Program-made: the position numbers and the translations under genes
Notes under the pieces: model-generated
The model's database searches: none
What the model was told of the DNA's origin: nothing
Seen by the model: only the letters and a program-made list of their open reading frames with translations
Shown: piece after piece, positions 37,032 through 45,938 of the stretch
Layout: every line of letters starts with the position of its first letter
Numbering within the stretch: position 1 is the first letter of the stretch
DNA from: Pseudoalteromonas sp. MM1
GTDB taxonomy: Bacteria > Pseudomonadota > Gammaproteobacteria > Enterobacterales > Alteromonadaceae
Assembly: GCF_030296835.1 (NCBI RefSeq)
Contig: NZ_AP027922.1
Coordinates: 2,108,001-2,172,000, forward strand
DNA length: 64,000 bases
Direction: 5' to 3'

Positions 37032-38036
37032 ATGGCCACAATTTATGAAGTGTCGGAGCTTGCTGGCGTATCGTTAGCTACAGTGTCACGGGTAATGAAT
37101 AAAAACACCCGCGTAAGTGAAAAAACCACCAAAAAAGTACTCGATGCAATGCAACAGCTGGGCTATAAGCCCAACTCTATTGCGCAATCGCTTGCCTCGA
37201 ACAGAACCAACAGCGTGGGAATTTTGGTCTCAGAGCTTCATGGTCCTTTTTTCGCTCAAATGATGGCGGGCATCGAGTCAGCCCTGCGCGCTGCGGGTAA
37301 GCACGTTATTATTACCACCGGTCACAGTGAAGACGATAAAGAAAAAGACGGCATTGAATTTTTAATTAGCCGCAAATGCGATGCGCTTATTTTACATGTA
37401 GAGTCAGTCAGTGATGACTACCTAATTGAGCTAAGTAAAGGTAAAACCCCTATTTACCTTATTAACCGATACGTACATTCACTTGAAAGTAACTGCATTA
37501 GCCTAGATAACGAGCTCGGCGGCTACTTAGCCAGTAAATCTATTGTTGAACAAGGCCACAAAAATATTGCTTATATTGCGGGGCCGCAAGTTAAAGCCGA
37601 TGCCAGAAACCGTTTAAAAGGACATAAAAAAGCGCTTCGTGAGAACAATATCCCCTTTAATGAGGCGCTGTTTTACGAAGGTGATTTTAACGAAATTGGT
37701 GGCAGCAAAGGCCTTGAAAAACTACTCAATACGCGTATTCCCTTTAGTGCTTTAGTGTGTGCCAACGATGAAATGGCATCAGGCGCTATGAAATACGCCC
37801 GTGAGCATGGCTTTAATTTACCAAACGATTTGTCGGTTATTGGCTTTGATAACGTTATATTTGCCAATTACCTTTACCCTACACTTACCACCATAGATAA
37901 CCCAGTAGAAGAAATGGGTGAGATGGCTGCAAAAATGGTGCTACAAGATGTGTATCAGTATAAAAACTTACACATAAACCGCGTGTTTGAACCCACTTTA
38001 ATTAAACGCGACTCAACCCAAGCATTGCCAAAATAA
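37032..38036 (+). CDS. LacI-family transcriptional repressor
   Basis: 334 residues. The N-terminal HTH and hinge (ATIYEVSELAGVSLATVSRV, SIAQSLASNRT) are LacI/GalR type; a periplasmic-binding-like sugar domain follows (SVGILVSEL, ALVCANDEMASGAMKYAREHG, NDLSVIGFDNVIFANYLYPTLTTI). It probably represses the flanking GH1, GPH and divergent GH3/MFS genes through the operator at 34105-34118 and is released by a beta-glucoside or related sugar. Confidence 0.93.
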   Translation: MATIYEVSELAGVSLATVSRVMNKNTRVSEKTTKKVLDAMQQLGYKPNSIAQSLASNRTNSVGILVSELHGPFFAQMMAGIESALRAAGKHVIITTGHSEDDKEKDGIEFLISRKCDALILHVESVSDDYLIELSKGKTPIYLINRYVHSLESNCISLDNELGGYLASKSIVEQGHKNIAYIAGPQVKADARNRLKGHKKALRENNIPFNEALFYEGDFNEIGGSKGLEKLLNTRIPFSALVCANDEMASGAMKYAREHGFNLPNDLSVIGFDNVIFANYLYPTLTTIDNPVEEMGEMAAKMVLQDVYQYKNLHINRVFEPTLIKRDSTQALPK

Positions 38037-38041
38037 CGCAT

Positions 38042-38073
38042 AAAAAGCGGCGCTATATTAAGCGCCGTTTTTA
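38042..38073 (+). terminator. Terminator after the LacI gene
   Basis: GGCGC (38049-38053) pairs with GCGCC (38062-38066), flanked by A5-GC and GTTTTT; the extended stem contains one bulge. It ends the GH1-GPH-LacI operon. Confidence 0.75.
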
Positions 38074-38087
38074 TTAACCCCCCAGGA

Positions 38088-38249
38088 ATACCAATCCGCA
38101 ATAATACTTAATCATTTTGCGGGGCTAAATGTGTCGCTACTTTCGTTAAAAAACTCTCATTTAGAACAACTAAATAGCGAATTTTTTGCCTAGTTATCAA
38201 CACATTTATCCATCCTCAAAATAGATCACTTAATTATGCGCATTGGTAT
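38088..38249 (-). repeat. 162-bp interspersed repeat, copy A
   Basis: Begins ATACCAAT and ends ATTGGTAT, giving 8-bp terminal inverted repeats. In its minus-strand sense it aligns along its length with copy B at 49851-50012, also exactly 162 bases, including GGATAAAT, TGATAAC, the hairpin ATTTAG-TTGTT-CTAAAT, TAACG and TTTAGC. No open frame is present. It seems to be a conserved structured intergenic repeat or MITE. Confidence 0.8.
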
Positions 38250-38252
38250 AAC

Positions 38253-38924
38253 TTATTTTGCTATCCACGGGGTTACTTTAACTACATTTTCTATATCACC
38301 GAGCAGATTTACGTCATCTTCCCAGTTATCCTGTACTGCAAAGTAGCAGATTGATTTTTCGCACTGTATATGCGGGTTATTAAAAGTCACAGGCTCTTTA
38401 AACGTTACAGCAACGCCTTTTTGCTCAGGCAATAAAAACCACATGAGCTTACTAACAAAAAAGCCCGATAAATCTGTTAAAAGTTCATCTAACTCGTTAT
38501 TAATTGTGTACAACGAATCTTTAGTGAAACTAAGCCCTTCAAATTCGCTGGCCTCAATTTGCAATTTTAACTGACAATCGTGATCAGGATTTTGTGGCTC
38601 TACAACAATAACGGCTTTATCCGTATCGAGCTGCTTATCAAACGGTAAAAGTAACTGTGCTTTATCGGTAAAATTAAGCGGGTATTCGTTATTTTCGGTT
38701 AAAATTGTGCCGCTTTTAATAGCGCATGCCTCGTTTGTGGCAATGTCGCTAATGTAAAAGTTAACCCGTGCATACTGAAAGTCGCCCTTGTTAACCACTT
38801 TTAATCTATCGTAAAAGCCATCGTACGACATTACAAACTCTTTGGCGTTAACATTGAGTGTTAAAACACTCAGTGCTAGTAGCGATATAGCTTGAGTGGT
38901 TTTTAAAATTCCTTTATTCATCAA
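38253..38924 (-). CDS. Secreted hypothetical protein (DUF2987-like)
   Basis: 223 residues with a signal peptide (AISLLALSVLTLNVNA). The mature start KEFVMSYDGFYDRLKVVNKG, two Cys pairs (EACAIKSG and HDCQL; IQCEKSICYF) and the length resemble DUF2987. It overlaps the Bax-like gene upstream by 11 bases in a two-gene unit on this strand. It is presumably periplasmic; the function is unknown. Confidence 0.7.
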   Translation of the reverse strand: MMNKGILKTTQAISLLALSVLTLNVNAKEFVMSYDGFYDRLKVVNKGDFQYARVNFYISDIATNEACAIKSGTILTENNEYPLNFTDKAQLLLPFDKQLDTDKAVIVVEPQNPDHDCQLKLQIEASEFEGLSFTKDSLYTINNELDELLTDLSGFFVSKLMWFLLPEQKGVAVTFKEPVTFNNPHIQCEKSICYFAVQDNWEDDVNLLGDIENVVKVTPWIAK

Positions 38925-39723
38925 AGTAAGCTCTGTTTTGGTTAATCATGGTGTTTAACTCTTCTATGTAGGCCTCGCCGCGCTCAGAGTACGACATTAA
39001 CCCATGGGTTAATGCCGTTGCCGCAATGGGCTTTTGCTGTCGGCGCAGGTCTTCGCGTATCAGGCGTAAATCTTTGTAAGCAGAATGCGTGTTAATATTT
39101 CTAAAATACGAGCTTACTGCCGCACGTACCGACTTAAATGCAGCAACTTCGTGTGCCGCTCCAGTATTGCGGCGTCTTGGAACCATACCGCAGCCTTTTG
39201 AATAGCACCATTGGCCAAAAAAGTTAAGCCCTATGCGTGCAAAGCGCGATGTACCCCACGCCGACTCATTCGCCGCTTGCATTAGCGCAAGCTCTTTAGG
39301 AATAATATCAACACGGCGCAGCGCTTGGCTTAAAATTAGGGTGTTTACTGTTTCAGGTAAGCCATAGGCTTTTAAAATATTAACGATGTCGCGCTGTTGT
39401 TTTTTCTCGAGCGGTTCGTTGTATTCAAGCATCATACGCGCAATTTCTAACTTAGCGCGTTGCTGTAATATTTTTTTATTTTCAGCCTCAACGTGCGGGC
39501 GAATAAAATCAAAAAATGCCTGTTTTTTCTCTTTTACGTCAGCAAATTCAGAAAATTTAGGTAAGGTAACATTGTGCAGGGGTTTTTCTTTTTTCTTTAC
39601 TTTTTTAGGTTGTTCACCTGTGGTTTGTTCTTCAACCTCTTGCTCATTACTTTGCATAAACGGATATGCAAGCGCCCATAAAAAAAATACGCTTAGTAAC
39701 AGCTTTAAAATGGTTTTTAGCAT
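38914..39723 (-). CDS. Bax-like glucosaminidase-domain protein
   Basis: 269 residues. One N-terminal membrane anchor (KLLLSVFFLWALAYPF) then a Lys-rich linker. The glucosaminidase/Bax domain shows LALMQAANESAWGTSRFA with the catalytic Glu, GLNFFGQWCYSKGCGMVPRR, and LMSYSERGEAYIEELN. Members are putative peptidoglycan-hydrolysing enzymes attached to the inner membrane. ATG 39723 is followed by a normal context; the pair with the DUF2987-like gene suggests an envelope role. Confidence 0.85.
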   Translation of the reverse strand: MLKTILKLLLSVFFLWALAYPFMQSNEQEVEEQTTGEQPKKVKKKEKPLHNVTLPKFSEFADVKEKKQAFFDFIRPHVEAENKKILQQRAKLEIARMMLEYNEPLEKKQQRDIVNILKAYGLPETVNTLILSQALRRVDIIPKELALMQAANESAWGTSRFARIGLNFFGQWCYSKGCGMVPRRRNTGAAHEVAAFKSVRAAVSSYFRNINTHSAYKDLRLIREDLRRQQKPIAATALTHGLMSYSERGEAYIEELNTMINQNRAYFDE

Positions 39724-39935
39724 GTAGTCTCTCTTTCAAACAACAATTATGCATGGGTAATACACACGCATACGAAACCCCATTATACCTAAGCCACTTT
39801 GTAAACGCGAATAACCTACTTTGTTCATTCGCAATTTATAAGCACAAAGGTATACTGAGCAAGTAGCCGCTGATTATGAATAAATACGCTACGATTAAAT
39901 AACCCCTTGTTTGATAACGTTTTAGGTAAAGCAGT

Positions 39936-41228
39936 ATGGATAAACAGTGGCAACAACGAATAATAGAGCAAGCTAAACACCGCCCTAATGACAATCGTTC
40001 ACCTTGGCAGGTTGACCGCTCTCGCATTATTCATGCGGCAGCATTTAGGCGTTTACAAGCAAAAACCCAAATTATGGGGATAGGTTTAAACGACTTTTAT
40101 CGCACTCGTTTAACCCATTCGTTAGAAGTATCACAAATTGGTACCGGCATATTGCGGCATTTAAAAGCGCAGCACAGCGATTTTGAACATTTCCCCTCTA
40201 CTGGTTTATTAGAAACCTTATGTTTAGCGCACGATATAGGCCATCCCCCGTTTGGCCACGGCGGCGAAATTGCCTTAAATTATATGATGCGTGAGCACGG
40301 TGGATTTGAAGGTAACGCACAAACATTGCGTATAGTAGCTAAACTTGAGCCTTACTCTAACGGGCACGGCATGAACCTAACTCGCCGCACGTTACTTGGC
40401 TTTATTAAATATCCCGCATTTATAGACGATTTATGGCACACCATTCCTGAGATAAATAACACACGCTCATTTATAAAAGCAGATGATTGGCGCCCCGCTA
40501 AAGGCTTATACAAAAACGATGCACAAATATTTGAGTGGATCATTGCCCCTTTAAACAACAACGACAAGGCGCTACTAACAAGTCATACGCCTATAGATCA
40601 ATACCGTGCAAAAACCCGTTATAAATCGTTAGATAGCGCCATAATGGAACACGCCGATGATATAGCGTACGCAGTGCACGACCTAGAAGATGCAATAGCC
40701 ACTAAAGTGCTTACACTAGATGATTGGCAAACACACGCATTACCCCACTTAAACGCGCTTAATTACGATTGGTTAAACACTAAATTAGACTCGCTCACCC
40801 AACGCTTGTTTTCAAAAAACGATTTTGAACGTAAAGACGCCATAGGCGAGCTGGTAAATATGTTTATTATTCATATTCATTTAGATGTGCAACATGGTGA
40901 TTTTGATTGCCCTATTTTGAAGTACACCGCAAAGCTGGACCCGCAGTACGAGCGCGTTTTGCAAATATTAAAGCATTTTGTATTTAAGCGCTTAATACGC
41001 GACCCAGAAATGCAGCAAATAGAGTTTAAAGGTCAAAACTTACTAATTGAGTTATTTACCGCTTTTGCCAGCGACCCACTACGTTTATTGCCCGAAACCA
41101 CACAAGCTCTTTACATAGAGGCCGAGAAACAAAACCAAGGCATGCGCATAATATGCGACTACCTAAGCGGCATGAGCGATGAATACGCTTATAAAACCTA
41201 TCAAAGGTTGTTCTCCCCTATTCAATAA
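39936..41228 (+). CDS. HD-domain dGTP triphosphohydrolase-like protein
   Basis: 430 residues. The HD motif is RTRLTHSLEVSQIGTGI, then CLAHDIGHPPFGHGGE with conserved His-Asp, and MEHADDIAYAVHDLEDAI. It matches the dGTPase type that hydrolyses dGTP to deoxyguanosine and triphosphate. Proteins of this class in Shewanella have been described as anti-phage dGTPases that deplete dNTPs. A defence role here is possible but not shown by context: neighbours are envelope genes and a DUF962 gene. Confidence 0.9.
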   Translation: MDKQWQQRIIEQAKHRPNDNRSPWQVDRSRIIHAAAFRRLQAKTQIMGIGLNDFYRTRLTHSLEVSQIGTGILRHLKAQHSDFEHFPSTGLLETLCLAHDIGHPPFGHGGEIALNYMMREHGGFEGNAQTLRIVAKLEPYSNGHGMNLTRRTLLGFIKYPAFIDDLWHTIPEINNTRSFIKADDWRPAKGLYKNDAQIFEWIIAPLNNNDKALLTSHTPIDQYRAKTRYKSLDSAIMEHADDIAYAVHDLEDAIATKVLTLDDWQTHALPHLNALNYDWLNTKLDSLTQRLFSKNDFERKDAIGELVNMFIIHIHLDVQHGDFDCPILKYTAKLDPQYERVLQILKHFVFKRLIRDPEMQQIEFKGQNLLIELFTAFASDPLRLLPETTQALYIEAEKQNQGMRIICDYLSGMSDEYAYKTYQRLFSPIQ

Positions 41229-41344
41229 TGGTTCAATAAAGCCAAGTGCGCATCTGGCACTTGGTCATCTCTTGACAATTTTTACCTGCAAAGTCTCATA
41301 AACCATTGTATATTTAATAAACTATAAAAATAAGAGCATGGATT

Positions 41345-41656
41345 ATGAACACACCACACACTTTTAACTCCTTTAAAGCGTTTTACCCGTATTACTTAAA
41401 AGAGCACCGCAATGTAACCTGCCGCCGTTTACACTTTGTGGGGAGCGTACTAGTACTGGCAGTTATCGTAATCGCGCTGTTAAAACAGCAATACACCCTA
41501 TTATGGTTATTGCCTGTTATTGGCTACGGATTTGCGTGGGTTGGGCATTTCTTTTTTGAAAAAAACCGCCCTGCTACATTTAAGCACCCAATTTATAGCT
41601 TATGGGGAGATTGGGTTATGTTTAAAGATATACTTATCGGTAAAATAAAATTTTAA
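41345..41656 (+). CDS. DUF962/Mpo1-like small membrane protein
   Basis: 103 residues: FKAFYPYYLKEHRNVTCRRLHFVGS, with two or three hydrophobic helices and GFAWVGHFFFEKNRPATFKHPIY-type ending, which is the short DUF962 family. Yeast Mpo1 is a dioxygenase for 2-hydroxy fatty acids using conserved His residues; H in HFVGS and GHFFFEKN and KHP are present. A longer homologue lies at 62106. Substrate is not known in bacteria. Confidence 0.85.
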   Translation: MNTPHTFNSFKAFYPYYLKEHRNVTCRRLHFVGSVLVLAVIVIALLKQQYTLLWLLPVIGYGFAWVGHFFFEKNRPATFKHPIYSLWGDWVMFKDILIGKIKF

Positions 41657-42096
41657 TTTTTATATTATTTTCTCATAAAAATCACTCGCAACCTTTTTAA
41701 ACGCTATACAAATTGCAAATTAAATACCTCACCTTTAAATGTTAATTAATTTAACATTTAAAGGTGAGGTATACACACATTTTTTAAACCCTTTTATTAA
41801 ATACACATTTTCAAAGGCCCTCACACTGCCCTTACCTGTTAATCAAATGTAAACACTAGGATTGGTAATTATTTTAAGCTTCATCAGTGACTTACCAAAT
41901 TCAGCCTGTTTATAACTTTTAACTTGTTTAGCTTCATTAATTCGAAATTGTAATTATATACCCCATTATTTTAATTGAATGTTATTCAATTGACTCATTT
42001 TGTTAATGCGGTTTATGTTCTCAAAGCCGATTAAATAAAAATTAGCGGTTATAAAAAAATTTTAAATCAATGGGTAATCAAACGAGGATCAACAAC
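41657..42096. other. Intergenic region with a perfect 22-bp inverted repeat
   Basis: About 440 AT-rich bases upstream of the TonB receptor. It contains a large palindrome (41724-41772); the rest is likely promoter sequence for the receptor gene. No open frame or second repeat is seen. Confidence 0.5.
41724..41772. repeat. Perfect 22-bp inverted repeat (hairpin)
   Basis: The 22 bases at 41724-41745 (starting ATACCTCACC) are the exact reverse complement of 41751-41772, with a 5-base TTAAT loop. A run of T follows at about 41781-41786. It could be a bidirectional terminator between the DUF962 and TonB genes or an operator. Confidence 0.85.
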
Positions 42097-44664
42097 ATGT
42101 ATAAAAGCCTACCGTTTAGGTTAAATAATGTAAAAATAAGTACAGCGCTGGCTATGGGTGCATCGTTTTCTCTATTCGGCGCATTTTCTGCACATGCAGC
42201 AGAGCAGTCGCCGCAAGTACAAGAAGATATAGAGCAAATAAGCGTTATTGGCTCACGTCGTTTGGGGCGTACTGTAGAAGATAGTGCCGTTCCTATTGAT
42301 ATTATTGGCGCAGAGGCGCTTACCAGCTCAGGCCTTACAGAGACAAACGCGCTGCTGAGCAATTTACTACCCAGCTTTAACTTTCCGCAAGCATCACTTA
42401 CCGATGGCAGTGACCACGTACGCCCTGCACAGCTTCGTGGTTTAGCGCCCGATCATACCTTAGTGCTTGTTAATGGAAAGCGTCGTCATAGTAGTGCTCT
42501 ACTCAATCTTAATGGTTCAACGGGCCGTGGCTCATCGTCTGTAGATTTAAATGCAATACCAGCTAATGCAATTGAACGCATTGAAGTTTTACGCGATGGC
42601 GCTGCAGCACAATACGGCTCTGATGCAATAGCGGGTGTGATTAATATTGTACTTAAAAGCGCAAGCAGCGGAGGCTCCCTTGCAGCTATTTATGGGGCAA
42701 ATATTACTGAAATGGATGGTGTACCTGAGCTTGAATCGGTATCTGAGGGTAGCGATGGCAACTTAGTATTTACAGAAGGCGGCGATCGCTCTTTAACCGA
42801 TGGGCAAACGCTCACTCTGCAAGGTAATATTGGTTTAGAGCTGGGTGATGATGGCTTTTTAAATATTTCGACCGAATACCGCGACCGCCACTCAACTAAC
42901 CGTGCCGATTATGATCAACGCGAAAACTACGACCGATTAGAAGATGGTTCACTCGACCCTCGCGAGTTTACCGTTAACCGCTATAACCATAATTTTGGTA
43001 ACGGCGATGTAGAAGACCTATCGGTTTTTTATAATGCAGGGTATCAACTAGCCAACGATGTAGATTTGTATTCTTTTGGCTCCTACTCTAAACGAGAAGG
43101 CGAAGGCGCTGGTTTTTATAGGCGCGCAAGTGACAGCCGTAATATTCAAGAAATTTACCCCGACGGTTTTTTACCTGTGATCACCTCAGATATAAACGAC
43201 TACTCACTCGCGTTAGGTGTTAAGGGTTTTATAAGTGATTGGAACTACGATGTATCGGCTGTGTATGGGGAAGATGCATTTGAATTTGGCGTAACCAATA
43301 GTTTAAATACGTCGTACGGACCAACTAGCCAAACAACTTTTGATGCAGGTACGTTGACATACGATCAACTTACTTTAAATGCCGATTTAAGCCGCGAAGT
43401 TGATATAAGCTTTTTAGAAAGCGCAGTCAGTGTTGCCATTGGTGCTGAGTACCGCCGTGAAGGCTACCAAATAGAAGCTGGCGAAGAAGCCTCATACGCA
43501 CAAGGCACATTTGGCCCAGGCGGTGTAGTCACAGGCGAAGATGGCCCGTTTGGTGCAGCAGGTGCACAAGTATTTCCTGGCTTTACACCTGAGTCTGAAG
43601 GTGACAACAGCCGTCATAATGTGAGTTTTTACATAGACTTAGAAACCTACCTCACAGATGATTGGAATATTGCTGTGGCAGCGCGTTATGAGGATTACTC
43701 AGATTTTGGTGATACACTTAACGGCAAAATTGCAACACGCTATTCGTTAACTGAAGATTTAGCCATACGCGCTTCAGCGTCAACAGGGTTTAGAGCGCCT
43801 TCATTACAGCAGCAATATTTTACCTCAGTTGCTACTGTATTTGTTGATAGCGTTCCGACCGAAACCGGCACCTTTGCACCAAGCAGTGATGTAGCCAAAG
43901 CGCTTGGCTCGCCGGGCCTTGATGCCGAAGAAGCCACAAACTACGGGGTTGGCTTTACTTGGTCTACCGACTTTAATTTCAGCTTATCGGTTGATTACTA
44001 TCAAATACTAATTGATGACCGGATTGTTTTATCAAACAATTTATCGGGCGCAGCAATAGAAGAGTTGCTAGCTGGCACGGGCGCTAACCAAGGCCGCTTT
44101 TTCTTAAACGCTATAGATAGCAAAACGCGTGGTGTTGATGTGGTTGCCTCGTACAACTTAATCACCGATGGCTATGGCGATATTGCCTTTAACTTAGGGT
44201 ATAACTACGGCAAAAATGAAGTCACTGATATTATTGACCCGCCCGCTGAACTACAAGGTGCTGGGTTTGATCAAGACAACTTGTTCTCAGGTACAGAGCT
44301 ACGCCGCTTTGAAGTAAGCACCCCGCGCAATAAATACAATTTAAGTGCTACATGGACCCATGATGCGCTGCGTACAACACTTAGAACTACGCGTTATGGT
44401 GAAACCCAAGACCCTTCATCAACGCCTGAGCTAAACGAGGTATTAAAGCCTAAGTGGATCACTGATTTAGATGTAGCCTATGCCGCTACTGATAACCTAA
44501 CGCTTAGTTTAGGTGCCAATAACATTTTTGATGTATACCCAGATCCTACCCGCGAAAATGTAGAAGAAGTCTCTACTTTTTCTCGCTTGTTTGCTTATTC
44601 AAGCTTTTCGCCCTACGGATTTAATGGCCGTTATGTGTACGGCAAAATAGAAATGAAGTTTTAA
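42097..44664 (+). CDS. TonB-dependent outer-membrane receptor
   Basis: 855 residues. The signal peptide is YKSLPFRLNNVKISTALAM with a cleavage near AHA. Plug motifs: ISVIGSRR (TonB box region), PAQLRGLAPDHTLVLVNGKR, and RIEVLRDGAAAQYGSDAIAG; the 22-strand barrel ends with the aromatic SPYGFNGRYVYGKIEMKF. I start at ATG 42097, which has GAGG at 42084-42087, rather than at 42070. Its relatives import siderophores, oligosaccharides or peptides; no neighbouring gene reveals the ligand. Confidence 0.92.
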   Translation: MYKSLPFRLNNVKISTALAMGASFSLFGAFSAHAAEQSPQVQEDIEQISVIGSRRLGRTVEDSAVPIDIIGAEALTSSGLTETNALLSNLLPSFNFPQASLTDGSDHVRPAQLRGLAPDHTLVLVNGKRRHSSALLNLNGSTGRGSSSVDLNAIPANAIERIEVLRDGAAAQYGSDAIAGVINIVLKSASSGGSLAAIYGANITEMDGVPELESVSEGSDGNLVFTEGGDRSLTDGQTLTLQGNIGLELGDDGFLNISTEYRDRHSTNRADYDQRENYDRLEDGSLDPREFTVNRYNHNFGNGDVEDLSVFYNAGYQLANDVDLYSFGSYSKREGEGAGFYRRASDSRNIQEIYPDGFLPVITSDINDYSLALGVKGFISDWNYDVSAVYGEDAFEFGVTNSLNTSYGPTSQTTFDAGTLTYDQLTLNADLSREVDISFLESAVSVAIGAEYRREGYQIEAGEEASYAQGTFGPGGVVTGEDGPFGAAGAQVFPGFTPESEGDNSRHNVSFYIDLETYLTDDWNIAVAARYEDYSDFGDTLNGKIATRYSLTEDLAIRASASTGFRAPSLQQQYFTSVATVFVDSVPTETGTFAPSSDVAKALGSPGLDAEEATNYGVGFTWSTDFNFSLSVDYYQILIDDRIVLSNNLSGAAIEELLAGTGANQGRFFLNAIDSKTRGVDVVASYNLITDGYGDIAFNLGYNYGKNEVTDIIDPPAELQGAGFDQDNLFSGTELRRFEVSTPRNKYNLSATWTHDALRTTLRTTRYGETQDPSSTPELNEVLKPKWITDLDVAYAATDNLTLSLGANNIFDVYPDPTRENVEEVSTFSRLFAYSSFSPYGFNGRYVYGKIEMKF

Positions 44665-44697
44665 GCGCTCAACATTTCAAAAACTACTCCAAAACAC

Positions 44698-44723
44698 AAA
44701 AGCCACCTAGTCGGTGGCTTTTT
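44698..44723 (+). terminator. Terminator after the TonB receptor
   Basis: AAAGCCACC (44699-44707) pairs with GGTGGCTTT (44713-44721), T-run following. Also suitable for ilvE on the other strand. Confidence 0.85.
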
Positions 44724-44744
44724 ACTGCGAACTAGTTAAATTAA

Positions 44745-45740
44745 TTAGACTTTAGTTAACCAGCCGTGTTTGTCTTCACTTTTACCCCATTGAATATCGT
44801 TCAATGCTTGGCGTAATCGCGCTGTTGTAGGGCCTGGCTCGCCACTGCCTACTTTGTATTCTTTATCGTTATGAATAAACGTGCCTACCGGCGTTAACAC
44901 CGCAGCAGTGCCTGAAAGTGCAGCTTCTGTACCTGGCTTTGCAGCACGCTCTAAAAGCTCGGTAACACTAAAGTTACGCTCGCTTACCGTCATGCCTAAA
45001 TCTTTTGCAATGGTTAAAATGCTATTACGGGTTACGCCATGTAAAAACGTGCTATCGAGCGCTTTGGTGATAATTTCGTCACCGTCAATAAGAATAAAGT
45101 TAGCAGCACCTGTTTCTTGTACGTCGCCGCCTGGGCAAAACAATATTTGATCGGCTTGGTATTTTTCGCGTGCTGCGCTAATTGGTGCAAGTGCACTGGC
45201 GTAGTTACCGCCGCTTTTTACCATGCCCATGTGCGGCGCACAGCGCATGCCATCTTCTTCAAGTAATACACGCAGTGCAGTAGCGCCACCGGTAAAGTAA
45301 TCGCCAACTGGCGATAAAAGTGTATATAACAACGAGCTCATTGACGGTGCAGCCGCTTTACCAATGGCAGCCTCTGTTCCTATGTGAGTTGGGCGAATGT
45401 ACATAGAGCCCGGTGGTAATGGCGTTTCATCAGCATACTCTTTAACAATCTCGATAATCATGTCTTTTAGCATTTGCCCATCAAAGCTTGGTAAGCTTAA
45501 TAACGCAGAGCTTTGCTGCATACGCGCAATGTTCGCATCTATTCTAAAAATATAAATAGAGCCATCTTCGTGGCGAAAAGCTTTTAAGCCTTCAAAACAC
45601 GTGCTTGAATAATGAAGGACGTGCGCGCCCGCATGAAGTTCAAGTTTATCGGAAGGGACGATTGAGCTTTCGCTCCATTGGTTATCTGAAAAACGAGCTT
45701 GAATCATCTGCGGCATAAACACAGTACCGAATGCGGCCAT
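44745..45740 (-). CDS. ilvE: Branched-chain amino acid aminotransferase
   Basis: 331 residues from ATG 45740, preceded by AAGAGAG; an in-frame start 63 bases upstream adds 21 non-conserved residues. Fold type IV PLP enzyme: the PLP lysine is in HMGMVKSGGNYASAL, with VQETGAANFILID and the C-terminal EAALSGTAAVLTPVG. It interconverts Leu, Ile, Val and their keto acids. Monocistronic between terminators. Confidence 0.94.
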   Translation of the reverse strand: MAAFGTVFMPQMIQARFSDNQWSESSIVPSDKLELHAGAHVLHYSSTCFEGLKAFRHEDGSIYIFRIDANIARMQQSSALLSLPSFDGQMLKDMIIEIVKEYADETPLPPGSMYIRPTHIGTEAAIGKAAAPSMSSLLYTLLSPVGDYFTGGATALRVLLEEDGMRCAPHMGMVKSGGNYASALAPISAAREKYQADQILFCPGGDVQETGAANFILIDGDEIITKALDSTFLHGVTRNSILTIAKDLGMTVSERNFSVTELLERAAKPGTEAALSGTAAVLTPVGTFIHNDKEYKVGSGEPGPTTARLRQALNDIQWGKSEDKHGWLTKV

Positions 45741-45887
45741 TTTAATCTCTCTTGTGTGGTCTATTTTTCTCCATTGTATGACAATCATGCATCGTTTAAC
45801 CATAGCAAAACTGAGGCTTTTTTAATTATTAAAAAGAATTTTTTGCAACTGCTGTTTATAAATTGGCCACATTGTTAACCACATACA

Positions 45888-45925
45888 AAAAAGCCGATTA
45901 ATGCATCTTCATTAATCGGCTTTTT
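45888..45925. terminator. Strong bidirectional terminator
   Basis: AAAAAGCCGATTAATG (45888-45903) pairs perfectly with its complement at 45910-45925 around a 6-base loop, with terminal T5. It lies between the ilvE start region and the end of the desaturase gene. Confidence 0.85.
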
Positions 45926-45938
45926 AAAGGCACATTAT

